A stretch of 23,873 bases of DNA from a virus: positions 1 through 23,873 of the IMG/VR virus record IMGVR_UViG_3300048033_000017, one strand, 5' to 3'. This document shows positions 1 through 5,948 of this stretch, one piece after another. Position numbers and translations under genes: made by a program. How positions within the stretch are numbered: position 1 is the stretch's first letter; each line of letters begins with the position of its first letter. Under the pieces are notes generated by a model. It searched no databases. It was not told where the DNA came from and worked only from the letters and a program-made list of their open reading frames with translations.

Positions 1-2
1 TC

Positions 3-869
3 ACGCATCCAGAAATCGCGGGCAAACTCTTCATGGACGCGGAGGACACAATCGGCATCACGCTGGCTGCGGAAACAAGAGACGGCATCGAGACCAATGA
101 CGCCTTCCTGAGCCACATGCGAGACAAAATTAAGGCCAACAACATCGGCTTTGTGATAATCGACCCATTTATCTCGACGCACGAAGTCAACGAAAACTCA
201 AACATGAGTGTGCAGAAGGTGGTCGCAATGCTGCGCCAGCTGGCCAGAGAGGCTGGCTGTGCCGTGCATGTGGTTCACCATGTGCGCAAAGGCAACGGAG
301 AGGACGCTGATATTGACAGCGTGCGCGGCGCTGGCTCACTGATCGGCGCAGCAAGAGCCGCCAGAGTTGTCAATAAAGTTAAGTTTGAGGACGCTGTGGC
401 GCTCGGTGTGCCGGAAGCCAGCGCGACGGGTGTTTTCCGGGTAGACGACGGCAAAGCTAATCTCAGCGCACCTCTGCCAGCTGACAAAGCAATCTACCGC
501 CGCATGGTCAGCACAAAGCTAGACAACGGCGAATACGTTGGCGTGGCCGTTGAGTTCAAGCTGCCCGATCAGTGGGCTGGCATGACAACCCGTGTGGTCA
601 ACAACATGCTTGATCTGATCGACAAAGGCCCAGAGGACGGTGAGAAGTATTCTATCAGGCCGCAGGACAAGCAACGCTGGGTTGGATCAGTCATCACAAA
701 CTACAGGTTCTCAGACATAGACCACACAAAGACAGCAGGGCAGGCAAAGGCAATCCTGCGCCAGTGGAATGACGAAGGTCTGCTGGAGGAAATTGTCTAT
801 CACAGCCCAAGCCAGCGCAGGGAGCGCAAGGGCGTCGTATCGACGGGCAGAGTAGGGGAGATGAACTGA
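3..869 (+). CDS. RepA-like replicative DNA helicase (AAA ATPase), 5'-truncated
   Basis: This is the C-terminal part of a RecA-fold hexameric ATPase of the RepA (AAA_25) type, which unwinds DNA at a replication origin. The reading frame is open to the left edge, so the true start and the Walker A motif lie outside the window. Counting from the internal Met at 33, a Walker B strand FVIIDPF is at about residues 40-46, followed by VHHVRKG (about 81-87) and RGAGSLIGAARAAR (about 98-111). The HH.RKG plus RG..(L)IGAAR pair is characteristic of the family. FRVDDGKANL follows around 147, as expected. The last 70 residues, ending in a basic stretch, could be a winged-helix DNA-binding tail (inference). 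It overlaps the next gene by one base (TGATG), which suggests translational coupling. An origin-like repeat block lies one gene downstream. Confidence 0.85.
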   Translation, partial: THPEIAGKLFMDAEDTIGITLAAETRDGIETNDAFLSHMRDKIKANNIGFVIIDPFISTHEVNENSNMSVQKVVAMLRQLAREAGCAVHVVHHVRKGNGEDADIDSVRGAGSLIGAARAARVVNKVKFEDAVALGVPEASATGVFRVDDGKANLSAPLPADKAIYRRMVSTKLDNGEYVGVAVEFKLPDQWAGMTTRVVNNMLDLIDKGPEDGEKYSIRPQDKQRWVGSVITNYRFSDIDHTKTAGQAKAILRQWNDEGLLEEIVYHSPSQRRERKGVVSTGRVGEMN

Positions 870-1234
870 TGGAAGTGAAAAGCACACGACGTGAGTGGAC
901 GGGAGATTGGAGCGATTGCTTCTACCGAGATGACGATTACGAGCAATATGACAACGTGCAGATGTTCGCAAACATAGCCGACCATTTGTATGACCTATGT
1001 GGAGGCGAAACGCCGCTGTATTGGCCAAACTACGAGAAAGCGCCGTGGCACCTGCAATGCGCAATCACAATCAATGGCAGACCAACGGAGATGAACTTCT
1101 GGCCACACAAGGCAAAGGCACAGATCAGCTATCAAAAGGTGACTGAGGGGTGGATGGAAATCCATATGCTGATAAACTCAGTGTTCTTCGCCAACGACGA
1201 TCAAGACGAGGATGATTTCGATGTTATCGAGTAG
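869..1234 (+). CDS. Hypothetical acidic phage protein (121 aa)
   Basis: I do not recognise this protein. It starts at an ATG that shares one base with the stop codon of the helicase gene, with a GGGGAG ribosome-binding site at 853-858 inside the helicase gene, so it is co-translated in the early operon. The product is rich in Trp, Tyr, Asp and Glu, and ends in a strongly acidic tail (NDDQDEDDFDVIE). It has no signal peptide, membrane segment or recognisable catalytic motif. A small soluble early protein acting with the replication helicase is possible from context only. Its TAG stop is already inside the first copy of the TGCGTCA repeat region that follows. Confidence 0.75.
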   Translation: MEVKSTRREWTGDWSDCFYRDDDYEQYDNVQMFANIADHLYDLCGGETPLYWPNYEKAPWHLQCAITINGRPTEMNFWPHKAKAQISYQKVTEGWMEIHMLINSVFFANDDQDEDDFDVIE

Positions 1235-1401
1235 TGCGTCAGTGGAAAATTTCAGTGACGCATGTGTGACGCGCAGTGACGCATTGCTGAAATTCGGTCA
1301 ATTTGTGGGTGATTCGGAAATCGAGCAAACCCCTTATTTATATAGTGCGTCAGTGGATTTGCTGAATTTTCCTACGGAAAATTTACCTCCAGTGACGCAC
1401 T
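1232..1401. repeat. Nested inverted repeats of TGCGTCA (origin-like or operator array)
   Basis: Six copies of the core TGCGTCA/TGACGC(A) fall in 170 bases. Forward copies are at 1235-1241 and 1346-1352. Inverted copies are at 1256-1262, 1267-1272 (TGACGC then G), 1277-1283 and 1393-1399. The two forward copies lie in an identical 15-mer TAGTGCGTCAGTGGA (1232-1246 and 1343-1357). Two palindromic modules result. The first pairs 1235-1241 with 1256-1262 around GAAAATTTC. The second pairs AGTGCGTCA (1344-1352) with TGACGCACT (1393-1401) around AATTTTCC-TAC-GGAAAATT (1365-1383). An AT-rich stretch (CTTATTTATATAG, about 1333-1345) sits between them. Iteron-like sites plus an AT-rich element close to a RepA-like helicase gene suggest a replication origin. 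A repressor-binding region is the main alternative. Confidence 0.7.
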
Positions 1402-1420
1402 TTGTCAAGGCGCAGGTCTT

Positions 1421-1456
1421 AAAAAGAGTTCGCAAAAGCGAACACTCTCTTTTTTT
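1421..1456 (+). terminator. Rho-independent terminator
   Basis: The hairpin arms GAGTTCGC and GCGAA(CA)CTC close an AAAA loop, with a two-base bulge on the 3' side, and are followed by a run of T (TCTTTTTTT). An A-run precedes the 5' arm, so a shorter mirror structure is possible on the other strand. It would end transcription of the helicase operon just after the repeat block and before the folded leader. Confidence 0.75.
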
Positions 1457-1461
1457 GAGAC

Positions 1462-1575
1462 GACCAGCAGCTCCACTGTCCCGCCTTCCTTCGCTGGCGC
1501 GAAGTCGGGCCAGAGGCGCAGCTTTGCGTCCTAACTCCTGCTGGCAGGGTTATCAGGGTTTACGGGAGCTGGTCC
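1462..1575 (+). ncRNA. Folded leader RNA masking the ribosome-binding site of the next gene
   Basis: The predicted fold has an outer stem GACC(AGC)AGCTCC (1462-1474) pairing with GGAGCTGGTC (1565-1574), leaving a three-base bulge. Inside are three tetraloop hairpins: CTTCGC-TGGC-GCGAAG (1489-1504) extended by CCCG/CGGG (1480-1483/1506-1509); GGCGCA-GCTT-TGCGTC (1515-1530, one G-U pair); and CCTG-CTGG-CAGG (1537-1548). The only good Shine-Dalgarno of the gene at 1579, GGGAG (1564-1568), lies in the 3' strand of the outer stem, so pairing would block translation. Pairings were found by eye. I do not recognise a known riboswitch class. It could be a ligand- or protein-controlled leader, or a small RNA overlapping the start. 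Confidence 0.45.
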
Positions 1576-1578
1576 ACA

Positions 1579-2172
1579 ATGGTTAAAAAAGCAAAAGCAA
1601 AGTCGGATAAGGCTAAAGCGGCAATGGCCAATCGTGGCACGTTTGAGAGCAAGCATACGAACTATGGCAAGCCGATCCACTACAAGGTAGCAGCAGCGGT
1701 CGAGCCGTTCAGCTTTGCGTCAGCAGCGGCGGCTAAGGTGTGGGGAGATACGCTGGTTGATTGCGTGCCGCCAGCATATGCGCTGCGCTACCGTGAGCTG
1801 AGGGGTAATCTGGAAGCCGCAATGGTCGCAGAAGATTACACGCTGTGTGTAGAGCTGGCCACAAGCCTGATTAAAGCGCTCAAGATGATGAACGTGAAGG
1901 CAAGGCAGGATGGACATGAGCCGCCAAAGGTTGACGGGCATATAGCCGAGTTTAAGGGGAAGACATACTGCTTCCTCGCCAGCGGTGATCTGGCAGCTGT
2001 CAGGCGCAAGTATCCAACGTGGGCCGTGTATCATATCAGCGAAGTTTGCGCCGTCATGAGCGTGCGCACAGATGAGATGATGGCAGCTGTGACGAAAGAG
2101 TTTGCCGGGGCGAAGGTTGTGGAAGTCCGGGCGTTTGATGATGAGATTAACTTTGAACCAACAGGAGAGTGA
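1579..2172 (+). CDS. Hypothetical early phage protein (197 aa)
   Basis: I do not recognise a family. The N-terminus is very basic and Lys/Ala-rich (VKKAKAKSDKAKAAM), like a nucleic-acid-binding or unstructured tail. The middle is Ala-rich and helical (about residues 35-100), and the C-terminal half has mixed alpha/beta character (GKTYCFLASGDLAAVRRKYP near 125-145). No membrane segment or catalytic motif is visible. The start is the first ATG after GGGAG (1564-1568), a rather long 10-base spacing. That site lies in the predicted outer stem of the leader RNA, so expression may be controlled by leader folding. The next gene begins two bases after its stop, so the pair is probably co-translated. 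Confidence 0.8.
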   Translation: MVKKAKAKSDKAKAAMANRGTFESKHTNYGKPIHYKVAAAVEPFSFASAAAAKVWGDTLVDCVPPAYALRYRELRGNLEAAMVAEDYTLCVELATSLIKALKMMNVKARQDGHEPPKVDGHIAEFKGKTYCFLASGDLAAVRRKYPTWAVYHISEVCAVMSVRTDEMMAAVTKEFAGAKVVEVRAFDDEINFEPTGE

Positions 2173-2173
2173 G

Positions 2174-2470
2174 ATGACGAAGAATGTACGCACAACGGTG
2201 CTAGAGGAAGCCATCGGGCTGATTAACGGGCCAAGGCAAGCTCACTATGGGACGCCGCAGGAGAACTTCGGTGCAACGTCGCATATGTGGTCAGCATATT
2301 TGGGCGTCAAGGTATCGCCGGGCGACGTGTGCAGGCTCATGTGCTTGCTGAAGCTGGCGAGGCTGCGCAATGGGCCGCATCACGATAGCAGCTGCGATGG
2401 CGCTGCATACTTGGCGCTCGGCTGTGAGCTGGATGAGGGTATGCTTGACGTGCCGACTGAGCAGCCTTAA
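2174..2470 (+). CDS. DUF6378-like conserved phage protein (98 aa)
   Basis: The start at 2174 is chosen because AGGAG precedes it at the right distance and it follows the upstream stop by one base; an in-frame ATG at 2102 would overlap the previous gene by 71 bases. The pattern is LEEAIGLINGPRQAHYGTP, then NFG, then MWSAYLGVKVSPGDVCRLMCLLKLARLRNGPHHDSSCDGAAYLALG. It matches a family common in phages, usually annotated as DUF6378, with the signature R..(D/H)YG.P..N and W.AYLG....DV...M.LLK.AR. The biochemical role of that family is unknown; a nucleotide-metabolism or early accessory role is only a guess from genome position. The Asp/His positions kept (HHDSSCDGAAY) could bind metal (inference). 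Confidence 0.75.
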   Translation: MTKNVRTTVLEEAIGLINGPRQAHYGTPQENFGATSHMWSAYLGVKVSPGDVCRLMCLLKLARLRNGPHHDSSCDGAAYLALGCELDEGMLDVPTEQP

Positions 2471-2510
2471 CGTAAGCATCAGGCAGCGCATCCTCCCGCG
2501 CTGTCCAACT

Positions 2511-2557
2511 TGCCCTCGACGGTTTTTGCATCCAGTTTGTCCGTCGGGGGCATTTTT
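2511..2557 (+). terminator. Rho-independent terminator with 12-bp stem
   Basis: TGCCCTCGACGG (2511-2522) pairs with CCGTCGGGGGCA (2541-2552) over 12 bp with one G-U pair, around an 18-base loop, and is followed directly by TTTTT (2553-2557). A second small hairpin, CAGCGC/GCGCTG (2484-2489/2498-2503), lies just upstream. It separates the gene ending at 2470 from the one at 2573, whose ribosome-binding site begins a few bases after the U-run. Confidence 0.7.
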
Positions 2558-2572
2558 GTGAAAGGTGGGAGA

Positions 2573-2782
2573 ATGTCCTATCGAATTAAGTTGACCTTAG
2601 ACGTGGCGTGCGAAGACAATCAGGAAGCTGAGGATGAGATTGATTGGCTGGCTGGTTACGTTAGCGATAGGTTGGAAGAGGGCGCAGACATGCAGCGGAT
2701 CGTGCAGGCAATGGTCGAGGCTCTGGTTGAGCTATCTGACATTAATGAGCTGATGGGCGCAGAAGGCAACACAATACACTGA
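2573..2782 (+). CDS. Small acidic hypothetical protein (69 aa)
   Basis: The start at 2573 follows GGTGGGAGA (2564-2572). An upstream in-frame start at 2510 would read straight through a strong terminator hairpin and is rejected. The product is acidic, begins with a short beta-like segment (YRIKLTLDVAC), then is mostly helical (about residues 20-60, rich in Glu, Asp, Ala and Leu). No known domain is recognised. Because a terminator lies immediately upstream, it depends on readthrough or on an unseen promoter. It is the last gene before the 409-base non-coding region, so it closes the early block. Confidence 0.65.
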   Translation: MSYRIKLTLDVACEDNQEAEDEIDWLAGYVSDRLEEGADMQRIVQAMVEALVELSDINELMGAEGNTIH

Positions 2783-2863
2783 GTTGAGCTGTGCGTGAGC
2801 GTGAGGGGTGCTGAAGTTCCCTGCGACACTGGTTGGCATCGACGCGTTGGCGTGCGCTCGCTT

Positions 2864-2895
2864 AATTGAACGCTTGTTCAATTACAAGCTAGAAT
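2864..2895 (+). promoter_or_regulatory. Sigma70-type promoter overlapped by a palindromic operator
   Basis: A -35 box TTGAAC (2866-2871) and a -10 box TAGAAT (2890-2895) are separated by 18 bases. The perfect palindrome AATTGAAC-GCTT-GTTCAATT (2864-2883) covers the -35 box and half of the spacer, the expected position for a repressor operator. It would drive transcription toward the HNH and terminase genes. The boxes and palindrome are seen directly; promoter activity and a repressor are inferred. Confidence 0.5.
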
Positions 2896-2915
2896 GTGGC
2901 AACAATGTGGCCAAA

Positions 2916-2963
2916 TGAGGTGCAATGATACCTCACAAAAGTCAACGCACTGTAATCATTGCA
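2916..2963. repeat. Two overlapping, mutually exclusive inverted repeats
   Basis: TGAGGT (2916-2921) pairs with ACCTCA (2930-2935) around GCAATGAT. The nine-base TGCAATGAT (2921-2929), which is mostly that loop, pairs perfectly with ATCATTGCA (2955-2963). Both cannot form at once. They lie just downstream of the predicted promoter, so they could be alternative RNA folds or protein-binding sites. Confidence 0.5.
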
Positions 2964-3018
2964 TATTAAATTTAACATAAGCGTGATTATGACTTTTAGC
3001 TGGCGAAATGAGGTCAAA

Positions 3019-3162
3019 ACACCCCCACCCGGTCAAGATTTCGACGGGGGTGTGCGTGTGTAGTTTCCCGCACACACGCTTGCAAAAAAAATAAACTTGC
3101 TACGAAAGATTTGGGGGGGTAAGGTGTGGGGGTAGACGGCGACGTTGCAGCGCCCCGTCTAC
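3019..3162. repeat. Three strong hairpins upstream of the HNH gene
   Basis: ACACCCCC/GGGGGTGT (3019-3026/3046-3053) and GCGTGTGT/ACACACGC (3054-3061/3072-3079) abut exactly. GTAGACGG/CCGTCTAC (3132-3139/3155-3162) has two further inner pairs. All three are perfect 8-bp stems. None is followed by a T-run on the + strand, so they are not intrinsic terminators. They may be part of a packaging site or of a structured leader for the late transcript. Confidence 0.5.
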
Positions 3163-3191
3163 TTGATCGGCCACATTAAGGAGTACAGCCA

Positions 3192-3725
3192 ATGACAATT
3201 TCAGTAGATGAGCTTCACGAAATACTCAAGTACGACCCCGACACAGGCTCTCTTACTTGGCGTGAGCGCACAGATAGTTTTCCAGCCCCTATAACCTCTA
3301 TAAGAATTTTCAATTCAAAATTTGCAAACAAGCCAGTTTACGAGGAGGTCCACAAAGGCTACCGCAGGATTAGGCTTTTTGGCAAGAGTTACAAGTCCCA
3401 CCGAGTTGCTTGGGCTATGCACCACGGCGCTTGGCCTGAAGACCAAATAGATCATATAAATGGCATTAGGTCTGATAATAGAATTGAGAATTTACGCGCT
3501 GTCACTCAATTTGAAAATTCTAGGAATATGAAGATTCCTTCAAAAAATATGTCTGGCGTTATAGGAGTTGCTTGGGACAAGCTAAACTGGAAGTGGCGGG
3601 TTAGCATCGGGACGGGCAAAGAGCATATTCATCTTGGCTACTTTAAGTCTTTTGAGGAAGCGGTGTCTGTGCGCAGGTCTGCTGAGGTTAAGTATGGTTA
3701 TCACCCAAACCACGGCAAGCGCTAG
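3192..3725 (+). CDS. HNH homing-type endonuclease with AP2 domain
   Basis: The start ATG follows AAGGAG (3179-3184) at a good distance. The central part holds an HNH_3-type core: KSHRVAWAMHHG, then DQIDHINGIRSDNRIENLRAVT (about residues 73-103), with the conserved H(R), the IDHINGIRSDNR metal/DNA-binding loop and N(L)R. The C-terminal 60 residues (SGVIGVAWDKLNWKWRVSI...LGYFKSFEEAV) form an AP2 DNA-binding domain of three strands and a helix. The N-terminus (LHEILKYDPDTGSLTWRER) is the usual lead-in of such phage enzymes. These are mostly free-standing homing endonucleases that cut intron- or gene-less alleles. Its AT-rich codons (aaaaatatg, aattctagg) differ from the terminase genes, fitting separate acquisition. 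A role in cos cleavage, known for other HNH proteins beside terminase, is less likely for this type. Confidence 0.9.
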   Translation: MTISVDELHEILKYDPDTGSLTWRERTDSFPAPITSIRIFNSKFANKPVYEEVHKGYRRIRLFGKSYKSHRVAWAMHHGAWPEDQIDHINGIRSDNRIENLRAVTQFENSRNMKIPSKNMSGVIGVAWDKLNWKWRVSIGTGKEHIHLGYFKSFEEAVSVRRSAEVKYGYHPNHGKR

Positions 3726-3794
3726 GCCCCCCGGCCCCCTCTTGCCAACCGACGCTCACTCAGAGTAAAATTTAAAAAAACGGGAGTTATCACG

Positions 3795-4295
3795 ATGGCT
3801 GGGAAGGCTTTACGCAAAAAGATATTAACGGAGGTCGCCAAGAATGGCGGCGCTGAGTATATATTTGATCGGCTGTCGTCTGGCACTACGCTGACGGCGA
3901 TGGCCAAGGAGTTTGAGTGCAGTCGGGAATATTTGCGCAACAGTTTGCATACTGTGCCTGAGTACAAGACGGCGATGGATAACGCCAAGTTGACGGCGGC
4001 TGACGCGTTGGTTGAGGAAGGCTTGGAGATGGTTGACGCGCTAGACGGCGGCAGCTCAACGCAGGAGATTGCTGCAACGCGTGAGAAGGTGCAGTGGCGC
4101 AAGTTTATGGCTGGCTCGTACAATCAGGAGCGTTACGGCAATCGGCCTCAGACCAATGTTACGATTAGCGTGAGCGACATGCACTTGGACGCGCTACGCA
4201 AGGTTAATGCTGACTTAGCTCAGATTGATGCTGAGGACCGCCAGCGTGAGGCGATGGCTATTGACGCGGATTACGAGGATGTCACAGATGAGTGA
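3795..4295 (+). CDS. Terminase small subunit-like protein
   Basis: At 166 aa and directly upstream of the large terminase, with which it overlaps by 8 bases, this is best explained as the DNA-recognition subunit of the packaging motor. Residues about 28-58 (SGTTLTAMAKEFECSREYL) look like a helix-turn-helix. A long helical segment follows (KTAMDNAKLTAADALVEEGLEMVDAL, about 63-88), typical of the oligomerisation region of small terminases. The segment EIAATREKVQWRKFMAGSYNQERYGNRP is also typical. The C-terminus is acidic (DADYEDVTDE), and such tails often contact the large subunit. The start follows GGGAG (3782-3786). Family assignment rests on these patterns and the location, not on a strict signature. 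Confidence 0.8.
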   Translation: MAGKALRKKILTEVAKNGGAEYIFDRLSSGTTLTAMAKEFECSREYLRNSLHTVPEYKTAMDNAKLTAADALVEEGLEMVDALDGGSSTQEIAATREKVQWRKFMAGSYNQERYGNRPQTNVTISVSDMHLDALRKVNADLAQIDAEDRQREAMAIDADYEDVTDE

Positions 4296-5688
4296 AGCCA
4301 ACCCGCTAGAAGAGTTTGTGCTGCGTTATCGTGATGACCCAGCCTTGTTTGTGCAGGAGGTGTTGGGTGCGACGCCGCATGATTATCAGGCTGAGTTTTT
4401 GCGCGCTGTTGCTGACGGTGAGCGCAAGGTTAGCATCCGCAGTGGCCACGGCACGGGTAAGTCAACGTCGGCTAGTTGGATCATGCTTTGGTTTGTTTTG
4501 TTGCGCTTTCCGAATAAGGTTGTTGTGACTGCGCCGACTAGTGGTCAGTTGTTTGATGCTTTGTTTGCTGAGTTGAAGCGCTGGATTAACGAGCTGCCCC
4601 CGCAGCTTAAAATTTTACTGACTGTTAAGTCTGATCGAGTTGAGTTGAACGCTGCGCCGAGTGAGGCGTTTATTTCGGCTCGCACTAGCCGGGCTGAAAC
4701 GCCGGAGGCGTTGGCTGGGGTTCACTCGGAGAATGTGCTGCTGGTTGTGGACGAGGCGTCTGGTGTGCCTGAGAAGGTGTTTGAGGCTGCTGCCGGTTCG
4801 ATGTCCGGCCACGCTGCGACGACGATCTTGCTGTCTAACCCTACGCGCTCCAGCGGTACGTTTTACGAAAGTCAGACGCGGATGGCTGACAGTTGGTGGA
4901 CACGGCGTTGGTCGTGCATTGACAGCCCGCTGGTCAGCGATGAGTTTGTTGACGAGATGCGTGCTAGGTATGGGGAGGAGAGCAACGCCTTCAGGATTCG
5001 CGTGCTTGGTGAGTTCCCGATGGCGGATGATGACACGATCATTCCGTTTCATTTAGCTGAGAGTGCTATTCATCGTGACATTGAGGTGACGCCGGATGAG
5101 AAGCCTATCTGGGGTTTGGACGTTGCGCGCTTTGGCACGGATAAGACTGCGCTGTGCAAGCGATATGGCAATGTTGTGACTGAGATTACCAGCTGGCAGG
5201 GGTTGGACCTGATGCAGACTGTTGGCCGGGTGATGGCTGAGTTTGAGGGCTTGCCGCCGTCTATGCGGCCGAAAGAGATATTGGTTGACAGCATTGGCGT
5301 TGGCGGCGGGGTTGTTGATAGATTGCGCGAGCTTGGTGCGCCTGTCAGAGGGATTAATGTTGGCGAGGCACCGGCCATGGGCAAGACGCATATGAACTTG
5401 CGCAGTGAGCTTTGGTTTAAGACGAAGGGTTGGCTTGAGGACAGGTCATGCAAGCTGCCGAAGGATGACCAGCTGTTGGCTGAATTGACGGCGATACGGT
5501 ATAGCTTCACGTCATCGGGCAAGATGAAGGCTGAGAGTAAGGATGAGATGCGCAAGCGTGGTTTGAAGTCACCTGACCTTGCAGATGCGTTGTGCCTGAC
5601 AATGGCTAGCGATGCTGCAACTGCACTGTCAGGCTCCATGTCTAGCTGGACGCAAAGTCTCAAACGCAACTTAAAAGGTATCGCATGA
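4288..5688 (+). CDS. Terminase large subunit (packaging ATPase/nuclease)
   Basis: This is the motor that pumps DNA into the prohead and cuts concatemers. The 466-aa form starting at 4288 has GAGG (4275-4278) at good spacing and an 8-base overlap with the small subunit; upstream in-frame starts at 4225 and 4279 lack good sites. Motifs run in order: Walker A SGHGTGKS (residues 52-59), Walker B LLVVDEA (151-157, with D155 and catalytic E156), and coupling motif LLSNPT (181-186). The RNase H-like nuclease follows, with GLDVARFGTDKT (D278), ILVDSIGVGGGVVDRL (D334) and SPDLADAL (D430, D433). All acidic nuclease residues are present, so the enzyme appears intact. Length is normal for the family. Its G/T-ending codons differ from the early genes. 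Confidence 0.95.
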   Translation: MSEANPLEEFVLRYRDDPALFVQEVLGATPHDYQAEFLRAVADGERKVSIRSGHGTGKSTSASWIMLWFVLLRFPNKVVVTAPTSGQLFDALFAELKRWINELPPQLKILLTVKSDRVELNAAPSEAFISARTSRAETPEALAGVHSENVLLVVDEASGVPEKVFEAAAGSMSGHAATTILLSNPTRSSGTFYESQTRMADSWWTRRWSCIDSPLVSDEFVDEMRARYGEESNAFRIRVLGEFPMADDDTIIPFHLAESAIHRDIEVTPDEKPIWGLDVARFGTDKTALCKRYGNVVTEITSWQGLDLMQTVGRVMAEFEGLPPSMRPKEILVDSIGVGGGVVDRLRELGAPVRGINVGEAPAMGKTHMNLRSELWFKTKGWLEDRSCKLPKDDQLLAELTAIRYSFTSSGKMKAESKDEMRKRGLKSPDLADALCLTMASDAATALSGSMSSWTQSLKRNLKGIA

Positions 5689-5873
5689 AGCAAGTTCCAT
5701 TCCACAAGCTGTCACCCAAGATGAAAAATATCCGTATGAATCAATGGATTAAGACTTACATCGGCAAAGGTTTGAGTTTAGAGGAGGCACAGTTTGCGGC
5801 TCGCTGGCGCGCTGGCCATTGGAAGCTGTCTGCGCGCATGGAAAAGATTATGGATGATTTAGGTGAACTGTGA
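5685..5873 (+). CDS. Small basic hypothetical protein (62 aa)
   Basis: The ATG overlaps the terminase stop by four bases (ATGA), so it is translationally coupled to the large terminase. The product is basic and helical, with KMKNIRMNQWIKTYIGKGLSLEEAQFAARWRAGHWKL, and aromatic/basic residues spaced like a DNA-binding helix pair. The K.LS.EEA...A pattern resembles a short helix-turn-helix, but no family can be named. It could be a packaging accessory protein; this is only from position. Confidence 0.7.
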   Translation: MKQVPFHKLSPKMKNIRMNQWIKTYIGKGLSLEEAQFAARWRAGHWKLSARMEKIMDDLGEL

Positions 5874-5948
5874 TATTGCGGGGAATACACCCCGCGTGGC
5901 CTTTGTCAAATAAATGTGCTACTGTGTGTAAAAATGAGGATTGATGAT

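Larger units (their letters stand above)
1235..1578. other. 344-base non-coding block between early genes
   Basis: No convincing gene is present. The one long open frame (1212-1586) is made of the repeat and hairpin sequence and is rejected. In order, the block holds the nested TGCGTCA repeats (to 1401), an intrinsic terminator (1421-1456), and a folded leader (1462-1575) running into the ribosome-binding site of the gene at 1579. Confidence 0.7.
2783..3191. other. 409-base non-coding region between early and packaging genes
   Basis: No gene is supported here on either strand. It contains a promoter overlapped by a palindrome (2864-2895), two overlapping inverted repeats (2916-2963), three strong hairpins (3019-3162), an A-run (3084-3091) and two G-runs (about 3114-3120 and 3128-3132). 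The last bases are the ribosome-binding site AAGGAG of the HNH gene. Its place before the terminase makes it the natural location for a packaging start (cos or pac) and for the late promoter (inference). Confidence 0.6.

Noticed and set aside
1212-1586. A 124-aa open frame across the repeat block
   Set aside because: It overlaps the end of the previous gene, is composed of repeat, terminator and hairpin sequence, lacks a good ribosome-binding site, and its product has no recognisable pattern.
3054-3091. Hairpin followed by an A-run as a minus-strand terminator
   Set aside because: On the minus strand the T-run precedes the hairpin instead of following it, and there are no minus-strand genes to terminate.
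3084-3140. G-quadruplex in the G-rich stretch
   Set aside because: Only two long G-runs are present near each other; four closely spaced runs are not seen.
4225-4287. Extended start of the large terminase
   Set aside because: The extra N-terminal residues are read from inside the small terminase, are not typical of the family and have no ribosome-binding site; 4288 has one.
5878-5895. GCGGGG/CCCCGC hairpin as terminator after the 62-aa gene
   Set aside because: The stem is good but no T-run follows (gtggcctttg), so intrinsic termination is unlikely.
5903-5935. Promoter TTGTCA with a TAAAAAT box
   Set aside because: Spacing is about 20 bases and the -10 box is poor; not enough support to list.
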